Assembly: GCF_900100605.1 (NCBI RefSeq)
Contig: NZ_FNCN01000009.1
Coordinates: 1-64,000 of the forward strand
DNA: 64,000 nucleotides
Source: Sinosporangium album
Lineage (GTDB): Bacteria > Actinomycetota > Actinomycetes > Streptosporangiales > Streptosporangiaceae
Direction of reading: 5' to 3'
The position numbers were made by a program, and so were the translations under genes. The first letter of the stretch is position 1. Every line of letters begins with the position of its first letter. Below are positions 52,682 to 61,884 of this stretch, one piece after another. The notes beneath the pieces are model-generated. The model made no database searches. It was given only the letters and a program-made list of their open reading frames with translations, and had not been told where the DNA came from.

Positions 52682-53770
52682 GTGAGCCTGAGCATCGGCA
52701 TCGTCGGCCTGCCCAACGTTGGCAAGTCCACGCTTTTCAACGCGCTGACCAAGAGCGGCAACGCCCTCGCGGCGAACTACCCGTTCGCCACCATCGAGCC
52801 CAACGTCGGCATCGTCGGCGTCCCCGACGCGCGTCTGGGCAAGCTCGCCGAGATCTTTGGCTCCGCCCGCATCCTCCCCGCCAAGGTGGAGTTCGTGGAC
52901 ATCGCCGGGCTCGTCCGCGGAGCCTCGGAAGGGCAGGGGCGCGGAAACCAGTTCCTCGCCAACATCCGCGAGACCGACGCCATCTGCCAGGTGATCCGCG
53001 TCTTCGCAGACCCCGACGTCACCCACGTCGACGGCGATGTGTCGCCGCAGCGCGACATCGAGACGATCAACACCGAGTTGATCCTGGCCGACCTCCAGAC
53101 TCTGGAGAAGGCGCTGCCGCGCCTCGCCAAGGAAGCCAAGTTCAACAAGGACCGCAAGGTCGCCTTGGACGCGGCCGAGGCCGCGGTCAAGGTGCTCGAC
53201 TCCGGCACCACCCTTTACGCCGGGGCCAAGGCCGCCGGCATCGACCCCGCCGACATCCGCGAACTGCACCTGCTCACGGCCAAGCCGTTCCTCTACGTCT
53301 TCAACCTCGACGCCGACGAGCTCACCGACACCGAGCTGCGCGACCGGCTCTCCGCCATCGTCGCGCCCGCCGAAGCCGTCTTCCTCGACGCCAAGATCGA
53401 GTCCGAGCTCGTCGAGCTGTCCGACGAGGAGGCGCTCGAACTCCTCCAGTCCGTCGGCCAGGAGGAGTCCGGCCTGTCCCAGCTCGCCCGGGTCGGCTTT
53501 GAGACCCTCGGCCTGCAGACCTACCTCACCGCCGGGCCCAAGGAGGCCCGCGCCTGGACCATCCGGAGGAACGCCACCGCCCCCGAGGCCGCCGGCGTCA
53601 TCCACACCGACTTCCAGCGCGGCTTCATCAAGGCCGAAGTCGTCTCCTTCGCCGACCTCGTCGAGGCCGGCTCCATCGCCGCCGCCCGCTCCGCGGGCAG
53701 GGCCCGCATCGAGGGCAAGGACTACGTCATGCGCGACGGCGACGTCGTGGAGTTCCGCTTCAACGTCTAG
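52682..53770 (+). CDS. ychF: Redox-regulated ATPase YchF (Obg-like)
   Basis: YchF is a universal P-loop NTPase that prefers ATP, binds ribosomes and dampens stress responses. The 362-residue protein has G1 IVGLPNVGKSTLFNALT, switch region NYPFATIEPNVGIV, G3 VDIAGLVRGASEGQGRGNQFL, a coiled-coil insert (about 135-205), KPFLYVFNLD in place of the usual NKxD, and the C-terminal TGS-like domain ending YVMRDGDVVEFRFNV. GTG at 52682 gives the usual start (MSLSIGIVGLPN) and length; the longer upstream frame is not conserved. Confidence 0.97.
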   Translation: MSLSIGIVGLPNVGKSTLFNALTKSGNALAANYPFATIEPNVGIVGVPDARLGKLAEIFGSARILPAKVEFVDIAGLVRGASEGQGRGNQFLANIRETDAICQVIRVFADPDVTHVDGDVSPQRDIETINTELILADLQTLEKALPRLAKEAKFNKDRKVALDAAEAAVKVLDSGTTLYAGAKAAGIDPADIRELHLLTAKPFLYVFNLDADELTDTELRDRLSAIVAPAEAVFLDAKIESELVELSDEEALELLQSVGQEESGLSQLARVGFETLGLQTYLTAGPKEARAWTIRRNATAPEAAGVIHTDFQRGFIKAEVVSFADLVEAGSIAAARSAGRARIEGKDYVMRDGDVVEFRFNV

Positions 53771-53871
53771 CGGACACCAACCAGCACGAGCTCGTCACCA
53801 GCGCCAAAGCGTACCGCCTGCTCGGTCGCCGCCCTCGGCAAGCTTCCTTCACAGGTGCCCCCGGGCGAGCA

Positions 53872-54135
53872 CTACCACGCCTGGAAGGCCGGTCGAGTCG
53901 GCGCCTGAGAGCCCGGCAGGCCGCCCTGTGGACCGGTCGGCAGTCGGTGATTGTCGGTGTCGGCCGGTTCGGTGCCTGCACGCAGTGCACCGCTGCGCAC
54001 TTTCCAGTCGATGGGGTTGACGCCGGCCGCCGCGACACGGATACGGATCTGACCGGGGCCGGAGTGGGGTTCCGGCGCCTGCTCGATCACAAGGGTGTCT
54101 GCCTCGCCGTGCTCGTGGAAGCGGGCTGCACGCAT
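53872..54135 (-). pseudogene. Truncated NADPH:quinone oxidoreductase (zinc-type MDR family)
   Basis: The frame starts MRAARFHEHGEADTLVIEQA and continues PEPHSGPGQIRIRVAAAGVN and PIDWKVRSG. This is the classic opening of NADP-dependent quinone oxidoreductases. After about 53 residues the similarity ends and a non-family tail runs to a stop, so the nucleotide-binding domain is missing. About 85% of a normal gene (~310 residues) is absent. It lies between ychF and the secretion operon, consistent with a deletion or insertion boundary there. Confidence 0.75.
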
Positions 54136-54642
54136 GGTCTTTTCTCCTCAAGGACGCCGGTGATACTCGGCGGATGGCTGTGTCGCCGACGCTAGAACCT
54201 GACGTTGACGTCAGGTGCAAATCGGCGTGACGCCCGCGGGGAGGAGACCCCCTGGGCCGCGCTGCGGCGGCGGCGTCCGCCGGCCGTGTGTGATGGGTTT
54301 CGCTTGGGGTCTATGTCCTTGTATATGCCTGTTTGGGGTGTTTGGTGGCTAATGTGAAGATCGAAACACTCTTGGCCCCTTTTGGGTAGGCATCGGTTGC
54401 CTTTAGGTAATGGCATAGTGCGCTGGCCTGCGCTAATGCGCGGCGGGTACGGCTCATGCCGCGGGGCTCTGACTCCGTATTCGGTCTCGGTTACCCGGTT
54501 GCGGCGATGCTTGCAGCATCAGCGTGGCTTTCCTGAAACAATTGGCGAGGCCGATAGGGTGATTACTTCACCACGGATCAGCCGGGTCGAGATGTAGGGC
54601 GAGACCGCGCCGGCCGGGGGATCGGCGGCGAGCGGAGGCGTG
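54136..54642. other. Intergenic region before the type IV secretion operon
   Basis: About 500 bp. The first part faces the oxidoreductase remnant and would hold its old promoter. From about 54300 base composition drops to moderate GC (for example ATGTCCTTGTATATGCCTG), and a promoter for the plus-strand operon is likely here, but no clear -35/-10 pair stands out. No gene recognised. Confidence 0.4.
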
Positions 54643-55653
54643 ATGGCTCGAAGGGCAACTGTCCAGCACGGTCCTCGGACGGTTGGCGACCCTGAGCTAC
54701 CGGCATACTCGGATTCGTCCGACCTCGACCAGCCGCCGGCGCGGGGCAGGGGCGCGCCGCGCCGCGGCGGGTGGGCCGGAGGCGGTGGGCGCTGGCTCGT
54801 GTGGGCCGGGCGCGCGGTGCTGTGGGCCTTGATCATCGTGATCGTGGTCAACGGCGTGCGCGCTCCGTTCGAGCGGTTCATGCAGGGGTCCTCGCCGTCC
54901 GCGCCGCCCCCGGCGCCGGAGGTCGAGTTCCCCGTCCAGCGAGCGGAGTCGTTCGCCGGCCAGTTCGCCGAGGTCTACCTCAACATCGACGGTTCACGGC
55001 CCGACGAGCGGGCGGGGCGCCTCGCGCCTTATATTCGCGACGAGGCCGGCGCGCAATTCGGCTGGGACGGTCTCGGTCTCATGAGGGCGGGAGCGATCCG
55101 ACCGTATGAAACCAAGGTTATCGATGACCGAAATGCGCTGGTCACTGTGCTTTTTCAATCGGGAAACCGGCGCATGATGCTGTCGGTTCCCGTATATTCC
55201 TCGGGTAATTCCCTATTGGTCTCGGGACTGCCGGCGGTGCTTCCCGCGCCGGCCAAGGCCACGTATCCGTCGCCGCCCGACAGCCCGCGTGACGAGGCCG
55301 CCGAGAGCGAGCTCCGGCCCCAGCTGGAGAGCTTCTTCCGGCAATACGCCGAGGGCGACACCGTCGAGCTGCAGCGCTTCCTGGCCGCCGATGTGCGCCT
55401 GGAGAGCCTGAACGGGGCCTTCGACTTCTCCTCGCTCAAAGATGTGCGCGTGCCGCCCGGCGAGGCGGAGCGCCGGGTCCGGGCCGTGGTGGTCTGGTCT
55501 GTGCCGTCGAGCGCCCCGGGCGACCCCGCGGCAGCGGAGGACCCCGCGAGGTCCACGGGCAAGCTTGAGCAGGCGTACAGCCTGACCGTCGTGAAGACCG
55601 GCGGCAAGTGGTTCGTCAAGGAGATCAGCGGTGCCGCTCGGAACCTGGGTTGA
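54643..55653 (+). CDS. TcpC-like conjugative transfer protein (VirB8-type)
   Basis: The product is 336 residues from ATG at 54643 with GGAGG just upstream. The N-terminus is a basic Pro/Gly-rich cytoplasmic segment, followed by a membrane helix (about 51-71, WLVWAGRAVLWALIIVIVVN). Two NTF2-like extracytoplasmic domains follow: one with VQRAESFAGQFAEVYLNID, and a second with ESELRPQLESFFRQYAEGDTVELQRFL and ending KWFVKEISG. This is the layout of TcpC, the VirB8-like scaffold of Gram-positive conjugation systems. It is the first gene of a plus-strand operon that runs to the window end. Confidence 0.87.
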   Translation: MARRATVQHGPRTVGDPELPAYSDSSDLDQPPARGRGAPRRGGWAGGGGRWLVWAGRAVLWALIIVIVVNGVRAPFERFMQGSSPSAPPPAPEVEFPVQRAESFAGQFAEVYLNIDGSRPDERAGRLAPYIRDEAGAQFGWDGLGLMRAGAIRPYETKVIDDRNALVTVLFQSGNRRMMLSVPVYSSGNSLLVSGLPAVLPAPAKATYPSPPDSPRDEAAESELRPQLESFFRQYAEGDTVELQRFLAADVRLESLNGAFDFSSLKDVRVPPGEAERRVRAVVVWSVPSSAPGDPAAAEDPARSTGKLEQAYSLTVVKTGGKWFVKEISGAARNLG

Positions 55654-55825
55654 CCGGTGAACCACCACTTCCCGACCGGCCTCATCGCACCCCGTCCCGT
55701 GGAGCTCCGTTCGGTCGTCGCGGAAGGGCGCCGCGTACGGCTCTCGCCGCTCGGGGCCGGATCCGCCCGGACGGATGAAAGAGGCTCACCGCGGCTGATC
55801 CAACCCCCGAGGAGGAGCTGATTTC

Positions 55826-56122
55826 ATGTTGAAGATCATGTTGTTGCAGGCGATGGATCACGTCGCCGACCTGGCCGCGGCGCCGTCCCCGGCTCCGACC
55901 GGCGTCAACACGGAGGGGTTGGCGGACTTCCTACGGCGGTTCTTCGCGCCGCTTTTCCTTGTCATAGTGTCGGTGGTCGCGCTCTTCTTCCTCTTCACGA
56001 GGGAGATCACGAGATTCGTGCAGTTCATCATCCTGGCCATCGCCATCGGAGTGATCTTCTACGTGCCCGACATCATCGAGATGATGGCCAGGGCGATCGC
56101 GGGGGCCCTGGGAATCCAATGA
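55826..56122 (+). CDS. TcpD-like small membrane protein
   Basis: The 98-residue protein has a hydrophilic N-terminal segment (SPAPTGVNTEGLADFLRRFF) and two membrane helices (PLFLVIVSVVALFFLF and FVQFIILAIAIGVIFYVP), ending with IAGALGIQ. Size and topology match TcpD or small pilin-like components of conjugative type IV systems. The ATG at 55826 follows AGGAGG. It lies between the TcpC-like and TcpE-like genes, as expected for the system. Confidence 0.8.
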   Translation: MLKIMLLQAMDHVADLAAAPSPAPTGVNTEGLADFLRRFFAPLFLVIVSVVALFFLFTREITRFVQFIILAIAIGVIFYVPDIIEMMARAIAGALGIQ

Positions 56123-56175
56123 GGGTTGAGATCGTCCCCTGGCGGTGATTGAACGAGGGGTGAGAGGAGGAGCGA

Positions 56176-59100
56176 GTGGATCTACCCACGTATACGAATA
56201 TTTGGCGAATCGAGAAGCGGCTCTACAAGCTGTATGACCTACGGCTCCCGATGCCCCTTCCGATCGTCTGGATCGGCGTGTTCGTGGGCGTCCTGGTCCC
56301 GTGGTCGCTCCTACTCTGGCTGGTCGGCATCAACTTCGAGGCGCCCTGGCACGTGCTCTACCTCGTGCCCCCCGGCGTGGTCACCTGGCTGTCGACACGC
56401 CCCGTGATCGAGAGCAAGCGTCTCACCGAGCTGATCCAGTCCCAGGCGCGCTACCTCGGCGAACCCCGCACATGGTGCCGTATGGCGCCGCTCTCCGAGC
56501 CCTCGGAGATCACGCTCACCGGCCGTGTGTGGCGTGTCGGCCCCGGCCGGGCCGACGCCGTGCGCGTGAAGGCCCGCCACGCGCAGGCCAAGGGCCGCGC
56601 CAAGGTCAAGGCCGGGAAGCCGGAGAAGGCCGGGAAGCCTGAGAAGGCCGGCAAGACCGACAAGCGCGAGACCGCGCCCGCGCCGCGCCAGGTCCGGCCC
56701 GCCGTGGCCGCTGCCGCCCGCGCGCCGCTCGCCGATGCCCCCGCCCTGCCCGCCACCTCCCGCCCGCCGGCGGGACCCCGCGTGCCCGCCACACCGTGGT
56801 CCGAGCCCGCACGCCCGCCGGCCGACGAGCGGGTGCGCCCCCAGCCCGGTACGGCTCCCGCCCCCCACCCCGCCACCGCGCGTGGCGAAGCGGCCTCGTC
56901 CGACGCGACCGGGGCCGACACGGCTGCCGCGCACCCCGTGGGCACCACCACCGCGCCCGACGGCAACGAGCCGTCCCGGGCGTCCACCACCCTTGTCCCG
57001 TCCGCTGTCCCGCCCGCCGCCCCGGAGGTTTCCGCGACGGCGGCGTCGCTCACGCCAGGGACGCCCGACGTTTCCGCCCCCGTCGTCCCCCGCGAATCCG
57101 CCGCCTTGCCCCCGGCCGACCGGGCCGAGGCCGCCGACGCGGCCGTCGTCGCAGAGGTGGTCCGTACGAAGCCCGAGCCCCGGACAGGCCAGGCCGTTGC
57201 GGCGGCGCGTGGAGCGGATGCCGGAGGAGAGGTCGAGCGGGACGGCGCGGGGAGCGCTCACGAGGAGGCCGCTCCCGCGAGCGCCGGTTCCCCGGCGAGT
57301 GGTGTCTCCGGGCCTGTCGTGGTCGCGACGGAGGCCGGCGCGAAGGATGTAGCCCCCTCGGCGATCTCGGAGACGCGAACTCCCTCCCAGAGCAAAGATG
57401 CCGTGTCCGGCGTGGACGCGGCGACGCGGGGCTCCGCCGTACACGGGTCGGCGCGGCCTGAGCCTGAGCCCGAGCGCCGACTTGAGGTCGTGTCCGGGCC
57501 GCGCACCGAGCCGGAGGTCGCTTCGGACGCCGAGTCCCACGGGCAGGCCGGGCAGGAGGCCGGGACCCGCTCGGGGCAGGGGCCGATCGGCACCGAGGCG
57601 CTGCGCAGGCTGAGGAGGCTCGCGGCGTCGGCCGACCCGGGCGCTTCGCAGCAGGACGCACGGCGGGGCGACACGGCCGGGCCGGACGACCTGCCGAGCG
57701 TGGTGCCCGGCCGGTGGTCGGCGAACCGCGGCACGCCGGGCTCGCCTGGCGAGGACGCCGGTCAGGCGGGTCAGGCCGGGCGGTTGACCGCGAGCGCTGC
57801 GAGCGCGGCGGACGCGCCTCCGGCGAAGCCGACCGGAGGCGGCGACGTCACCGGGGCCGGTGCCGTACGGCCGGGTGCCCGTGGCGGTTCTGTCGAGGCC
57901 GGTGGTGCTCCGCAGACCGATGGCGTACGGCCGGCGGCCGGGGGCGACAAGGCCGTGGCCGACAACACCGGGGCCGACAACACCGGGGCCGGTGCCGTAC
58001 GGCCGGGTGCCCAGGGCGACAGGGGCGGCGGCGGGCGGTCCGGCGAGGACGGGTCCCGCGGCGGTGCCCAGGGGGCCGGTGGGGCTCGGCGGGGGAAGCC
58101 GCAGGTGGGGTTCCCCGCGCGTACGGGGGCCAAGGAGGCGGACGGCGAGACGGCGAACGGGCCGGGGGCCGGGGCGGCGGGGACGACGCCGCCGGTGTCG
58201 ATCCGGGCGGTGCCCTCGGGGCCGGCTCGGGAGACGGGGCCGGCGGTCCCGTCGGTTCCCGGGTTGCCGTCGGTGCCGGAGGCGCCGGCGCCCGGGCCGA
58301 GGCCGGCCGGGACGGGCCGGGTGCGCCGGGTCGAGTCGGTGGTGGGGCGCGACCCGTCGGGCGGCTGGCGCAGGCTGGCGCAGGTGGTCATCGGCGCGGG
58401 CGGTAGCCGTACGGATGGCTCGGAGGTGGACGAGGCGCGTGCGCGCGGGGCGTTCCCGGGGAGCCGGCGCATCGTGGTGCTCGGGTGCACTGGCGGCGCG
58501 GGGCAGACGACGACGGCGTTGATGCTGGGGCACACGTTCGCGCGTTACCGCGAGGAGCGCGTGCTGGCGATCGACGCGAACACGGGACGGCACAGCCTGT
58601 CGACGAGGATCAAACCCGAGTCGCCGGAGACGCTGACCTCGCTGCTCAACGGCATCGACCAGGTGGGCGGCTACTTGAGTGTGCGCAACTACACGAGCCG
58701 GTGCCCTTCGGGCCTGGAGGTGGTGGGGGCCGATACGGACGCGGGCGCCGAGCAGCGTCTCGCGGACCGGACGCTGTTCTCCGACCAGAGGCTCGGCCAG
58801 GCGATGGGCGTGCTGGACTCCCACTTCAAGCTGATGGTCGTGGATCCGGCGGCGGCGCTGGCGGCGCGGGTCCTGCCGTACGCGGACCAGCTCGTGCTGG
58901 TGGCCCCGGCGAGCGAGGACGCGTCGGACGCGGTGGCGATGACCTACGAGTGGCTCGACGGGCACGGGTGTGGTGATCTGCGGCGCAGAGCGGTGATGGT
59001 GATCAACGGTGTGAGCCGCCGCAGCATGGCCGATGTGGAGCAGGCGGAGGCGGTGGCCCGGGGCCGCTGCCGGGCGATCGTCCGGGTCCCGTGGGAGGAC

Positions 59101-59250
59101 GATCTGGCTCCGGGCGGCGTGCCGCTGGTGGATCCGAGCCATCTGCGTGCGGCGGGGCGCAGGGCCTACGTGGCGCTCGCGGGTGTTGTGATCGCGGGGT
59201 TCGGAGGCCCGCAGGCCGTTCGGCAGAGTGAGGAGGAAGTGGCCCGGTGA
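56176..59250 (+). CDS. TcpE domain fused to a ParA/MinD-like ATPase with degenerate P-loop
   Basis: The 1024-residue protein starts with a TcpE domain (1-120): DLPTYTNIWRIEKRLYKLYD, two membrane helices at about 28-51 and 57-72, then ESKRLTELIQSQARYLGEP. A linker of about 640 residues, Pro/Ala/Gly-rich with many Glu and Arg, connects it to a SIMIBI ATPase-like domain (about 760-1015). That domain reads IVVLGCTGGAGQTTTALMLG, where the P-loop lysine is Gln (Q777), followed by LAIDANTGRHSL, KLMVVDPAAAL and LVLVAPASEDASDAV. Fusion of TcpE to such an ATPase resembles ESX/EspI-type associations. The start at 56176 is GTG, with GAGGAGG upstream. Confidence 0.85.
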   Translation: MDLPTYTNIWRIEKRLYKLYDLRLPMPLPIVWIGVFVGVLVPWSLLLWLVGINFEAPWHVLYLVPPGVVTWLSTRPVIESKRLTELIQSQARYLGEPRTWCRMAPLSEPSEITLTGRVWRVGPGRADAVRVKARHAQAKGRAKVKAGKPEKAGKPEKAGKTDKRETAPAPRQVRPAVAAAARAPLADAPALPATSRPPAGPRVPATPWSEPARPPADERVRPQPGTAPAPHPATARGEAASSDATGADTAAAHPVGTTTAPDGNEPSRASTTLVPSAVPPAAPEVSATAASLTPGTPDVSAPVVPRESAALPPADRAEAADAAVVAEVVRTKPEPRTGQAVAAARGADAGGEVERDGAGSAHEEAAPASAGSPASGVSGPVVVATEAGAKDVAPSAISETRTPSQSKDAVSGVDAATRGSAVHGSARPEPEPERRLEVVSGPRTEPEVASDAESHGQAGQEAGTRSGQGPIGTEALRRLRRLAASADPGASQQDARRGDTAGPDDLPSVVPGRWSANRGTPGSPGEDAGQAGQAGRLTASAASAADAPPAKPTGGGDVTGAGAVRPGARGGSVEAGGAPQTDGVRPAAGGDKAVADNTGADNTGAGAVRPGAQGDRGGGGRSGEDGSRGGAQGAGGARRGKPQVGFPARTGAKEADGETANGPGAGAAGTTPPVSIRAVPSGPARETGPAVPSVPGLPSVPEAPAPGPRPAGTGRVRRVESVVGRDPSGGWRRLAQVVIGAGGSRTDGSEVDEARARGAFPGSRRIVVLGCTGGAGQTTTALMLGHTFARYREERVLAIDANTGRHSLSTRIKPESPETLTSLLNGIDQVGGYLSVRNYTSRCPSGLEVVGADTDAGAEQRLADRTLFSDQRLGQAMGVLDSHFKLMVVDPAAALAARVLPYADQLVLVAPASEDASDAVAMTYEWLDGHGCGDLRRRAVMVINGVSRRSMADVEQAEAVARGRCRAIVRVPWEDDLAPGGVPLVDPSHLRAAGRRAYVALAGVVIAGFGGPQAVRQSEEEVAR

Positions 59251-59393
59251 GCATCGCGCATCCGGTCGGCCTGTCGGCCCGTGTGGCCGGCTCCGAGTCG
59301 GCCGATCGGCTGCCCGTGACCGGACGTGGAGGACGCTCGGTGATCATTTGGCGAGGGAGACGGGCTGCTCAGGTGGTCCAGGTGAAAAGGTGA
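59247..59393 (+). CDS. 48-residue ORF translationally coupled between the TcpE-ATPase and VirB4 genes
   Basis: GTG at 59247 overlaps the preceding stop (GTGA) and has GAGGAGG 9 bp upstream. The frame reads MSIAHPVGLSARVAGSESAD, RLPVTGRGGRSVIIWRGRRA and AQVVQVKR, then stops at 59391, 7 bp before the VirB4 start. The product is small, basic and not hydrophobic. Function is unknown; a translational link or a small accessory protein is possible. Confidence 0.5.
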   Translation: MSIAHPVGLSARVAGSESADRLPVTGRGGRSVIIWRGRRAAQVVQVKR

Positions 59394-59400
59394 ACGACGA

Positions 59401-61884
59401 GTGACCAGGGCTTCGCGGGCGCGGAGTCGCTTGGCCGTGCGGTACTTCGACGATCGAATTCTGCTGACGGACTCCGCCGCATGGGCATATTTCCGACTTC
59501 CAACGGTCAGTTATGAGTTTGTCACCCCCGAAGAGCGGGAGGCGGTGGCCACCAACGTGACCATCGCCCTGGCCGCCATCCGGATGTCGGACGCCGAGGT
59601 GCACCTACGGGTCGCACACCGCACATACCCGGCCGCGGAATGGGCGCTTGCGCTCAACGCGACATCGGACGAGGGGCCGGGGTGGCGCGACTACCTGGAG
59701 GAGATGTACCGCCACGTCTGGGCCAAGGACTTCTGGACGAAGGAGGTCTACCTCGGGGTGCGCCTCGGACCCCGAGGCGCCCAACTCGGCACCGGTGTGC
59801 TGTCGCAGTTGTTTGGTTTCTATCAGCGCAGCGAGAAGGCGCTCGGCATCGACGACGACCATGTTCCGGACAGCGAGATCAGCCGCTGGACCGAGCAGGC
59901 GGAACGGCTCGGCCGGGCACTGGCGGGCAGCGCGCTCTACGCGCGCCACGCGACCTCCACGGAGATCGCGTGGCTGTTCCAGCACGCCGCCAGCGGCTCC
60001 CTGAGCGACCCGCCGCCGTCGGCGAGCCCGAAACGCCGCTGGGGCAAGGGCGAGATCGAGACGCTGCTCGAAGGCACCATCCACAACGGCAGATCGCTCC
60101 TCAAGATCGAGCAGCCGACGGGTGACTCGTTCGTGGCGCACCTGTCCTTCGCCCGGTTCCCCGACCTGATGCCGTTCCCGGACGGCGAACCATGGGTGCA
60201 TTTCGCCGACCAGCTCCCCTTCCCGGTGGAGTTCTCATCCCGGATGCGGCTCATCCCGCCCATCAAGGCCAGCAAGGACGTCGCGCGCAAGCTAGCGCAC
60301 GCCCGCGACATGGACATCCACATCCGGGAGGCGGGGGCCGAGGCCCCCATCGCGCTGGCCGAGCAGATCGACGCCGCCCGCATGCTCGAACACGGCATCA
60401 CCAAGGAGCGCCTGCCGTTCGTGTACGGCTGGCACCGGCTGATCGTGTCCGCGCCGACGGAGGAGATCTGCGTGCAGCGGGTCGAGGCCGTCGTCGAGCA
60501 CTACCGGGACGTCGGCATCGACATCGTGAACTCGACCGGTGACCAGTTCTCGCTGTTCTGCGAGGCGCTGCCGGGCGAGCGGGTGCGGGTCAACGCCTAC
60601 GCCCAGCGCCAGCCGCTCCGCACGATCGCGGGCGGCATGTCCACGGCGACCGTCGATCTGGGCGATCGCGTGGACGAGGTCACCTCCGGGTGGCATGGGC
60701 CGTACATCGGCGAGACCCTGGGCCGGGCGCGCAGCATCGTCCACTTCGACCCGCTGGTCGCGGCGAGCCGCAACCGGCCCACGGCCATCGCGATCACCGG
60801 TGAGCCCGGCGGAGGCAAGACGACGCTGGCGCTGCTGCTGATCTATCAGATGGCGTTGCGCGGGGTCACGGTCGCGGTGATCGACCCCAAGGGCGACGCC
60901 GAGTCCCTGGTCAAGCTGCTGCAGAGCCGCGGCCGAAAGGCGCGCGTCATCCCGCTCGGGTCGGCGGCGCCCGGCCTGCTGGATCCGTTCTCCTTCGGCG
61001 ACGACATCGCGGCGAGGAAGACCATGGCGACCGAGACGCTGCGGTTGCTGCTTCCCCGCATGTCGGAGGAGCGCGAGTCGGCCATGATCCAGGCGGTGGC
61101 GGCCGTCTCCAACGCCGAGGACCCCTCGCTCGGCAAGGTCGTCGACTATCTGGAACAGGCCGAGGACCCCGCGTCGAAGAACCTCGGCGCGGTGTTGCGT
61201 TCCATGTCGGAGATGCATCTCGCCACGCTGTGCTTCGACGCCTCGGGCGGCGACCAGATCGACACCGAGGGCTGGACGACGGTCTTCACCCTCGGCGGTC
61301 TCACGCTGCCGGACGTCTCGACGGGACGCGACGACTACTCCTACGAGCAGCGGCTCTCGGTCGCCCTGCTCTATCTGGTGTCGCAGTTCGCACGTCGGCT
61401 GATGAACGGCCTCGACCGGCGCGCGCCCAAAGCCATCTTCCTGGACGAGGCGTGGGCGATCACCTCCACGCCGGAGGGGGCCAAACTGGTCCCCGAGGTC
61501 AGCAGGATGGGCCGTTCCAGGAACACCGCGCTGGTGCTCGTCTCGCAGAACGCGGGCGACCTCCTCAACGAACAGGTCACCAACTGTCTGTCGTCGGTGT
61601 TCGCCTTCCGGTCGACCGAGCGTGTCGAGGTCGACCACGTCATGTCTTTGCTCGGCGTCGACGCGTCGGAGGAGCACAAGGCCGTTCTTCGGTCGCTGGG
61701 AAACGGCGAGTGCATATTCCGCGATTTGGATGGCCGTGCGGGACGCATAGGAGTAGACCTCATATCACCCGAGCTGCTCCGATGGCTCGACACGAATCCG
61801 ACACACGACAAACCCAGCGACAGCGTGCATGATCTTCCTAGGGGAGTGGGTAGGACGGGGTCGGCGGCGCAGGAGGTGCGGTAA
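59401..61884 (+). CDS. VirB4-like conjugation ATPase (TcpF-type)
   Basis: The product is 827 residues, a typical VirB4/TraE/TcpF length. Walker A is ITGEPGGGKTTLALLLIYQ (K473), Walker B is KAIFLDEAWAI (D682, E683), and the motif between carries VAVIDPKGDAESLVKLL. Further signatures are VSRMGRSRNTALVLVSQNAGDL and CLSSVFAFRSTERVEVD, the arginine-finger region. This hexameric ATPase powers pilus-like assembly or substrate transfer in type IV systems. GTG at 59401 was chosen. Its stop overlaps the next start (TAATG), so the two are coupled. Confidence 0.93.
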   Translation: MTRASRARSRLAVRYFDDRILLTDSAAWAYFRLPTVSYEFVTPEEREAVATNVTIALAAIRMSDAEVHLRVAHRTYPAAEWALALNATSDEGPGWRDYLEEMYRHVWAKDFWTKEVYLGVRLGPRGAQLGTGVLSQLFGFYQRSEKALGIDDDHVPDSEISRWTEQAERLGRALAGSALYARHATSTEIAWLFQHAASGSLSDPPPSASPKRRWGKGEIETLLEGTIHNGRSLLKIEQPTGDSFVAHLSFARFPDLMPFPDGEPWVHFADQLPFPVEFSSRMRLIPPIKASKDVARKLAHARDMDIHIREAGAEAPIALAEQIDAARMLEHGITKERLPFVYGWHRLIVSAPTEEICVQRVEAVVEHYRDVGIDIVNSTGDQFSLFCEALPGERVRVNAYAQRQPLRTIAGGMSTATVDLGDRVDEVTSGWHGPYIGETLGRARSIVHFDPLVAASRNRPTAIAITGEPGGGKTTLALLLIYQMALRGVTVAVIDPKGDAESLVKLLQSRGRKARVIPLGSAAPGLLDPFSFGDDIAARKTMATETLRLLLPRMSEERESAMIQAVAAVSNAEDPSLGKVVDYLEQAEDPASKNLGAVLRSMSEMHLATLCFDASGGDQIDTEGWTTVFTLGGLTLPDVSTGRDDYSYEQRLSVALLYLVSQFARRLMNGLDRRAPKAIFLDEAWAITSTPEGAKLVPEVSRMGRSRNTALVLVSQNAGDLLNEQVTNCLSSVFAFRSTERVEVDHVMSLLGVDASEEHKAVLRSLGNGECIFRDLDGRAGRIGVDLISPELLRWLDTNPTHDKPSDSVHDLPRGVGRTGSAAQEVR

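Noticed and set aside
56311-59142. 943-codon minus-strand frame opposite the TcpE-ATPase gene
   Set aside because: It is a mirror of the Pro/Ala/Gly linker on the other strand and has no domain or start signal.
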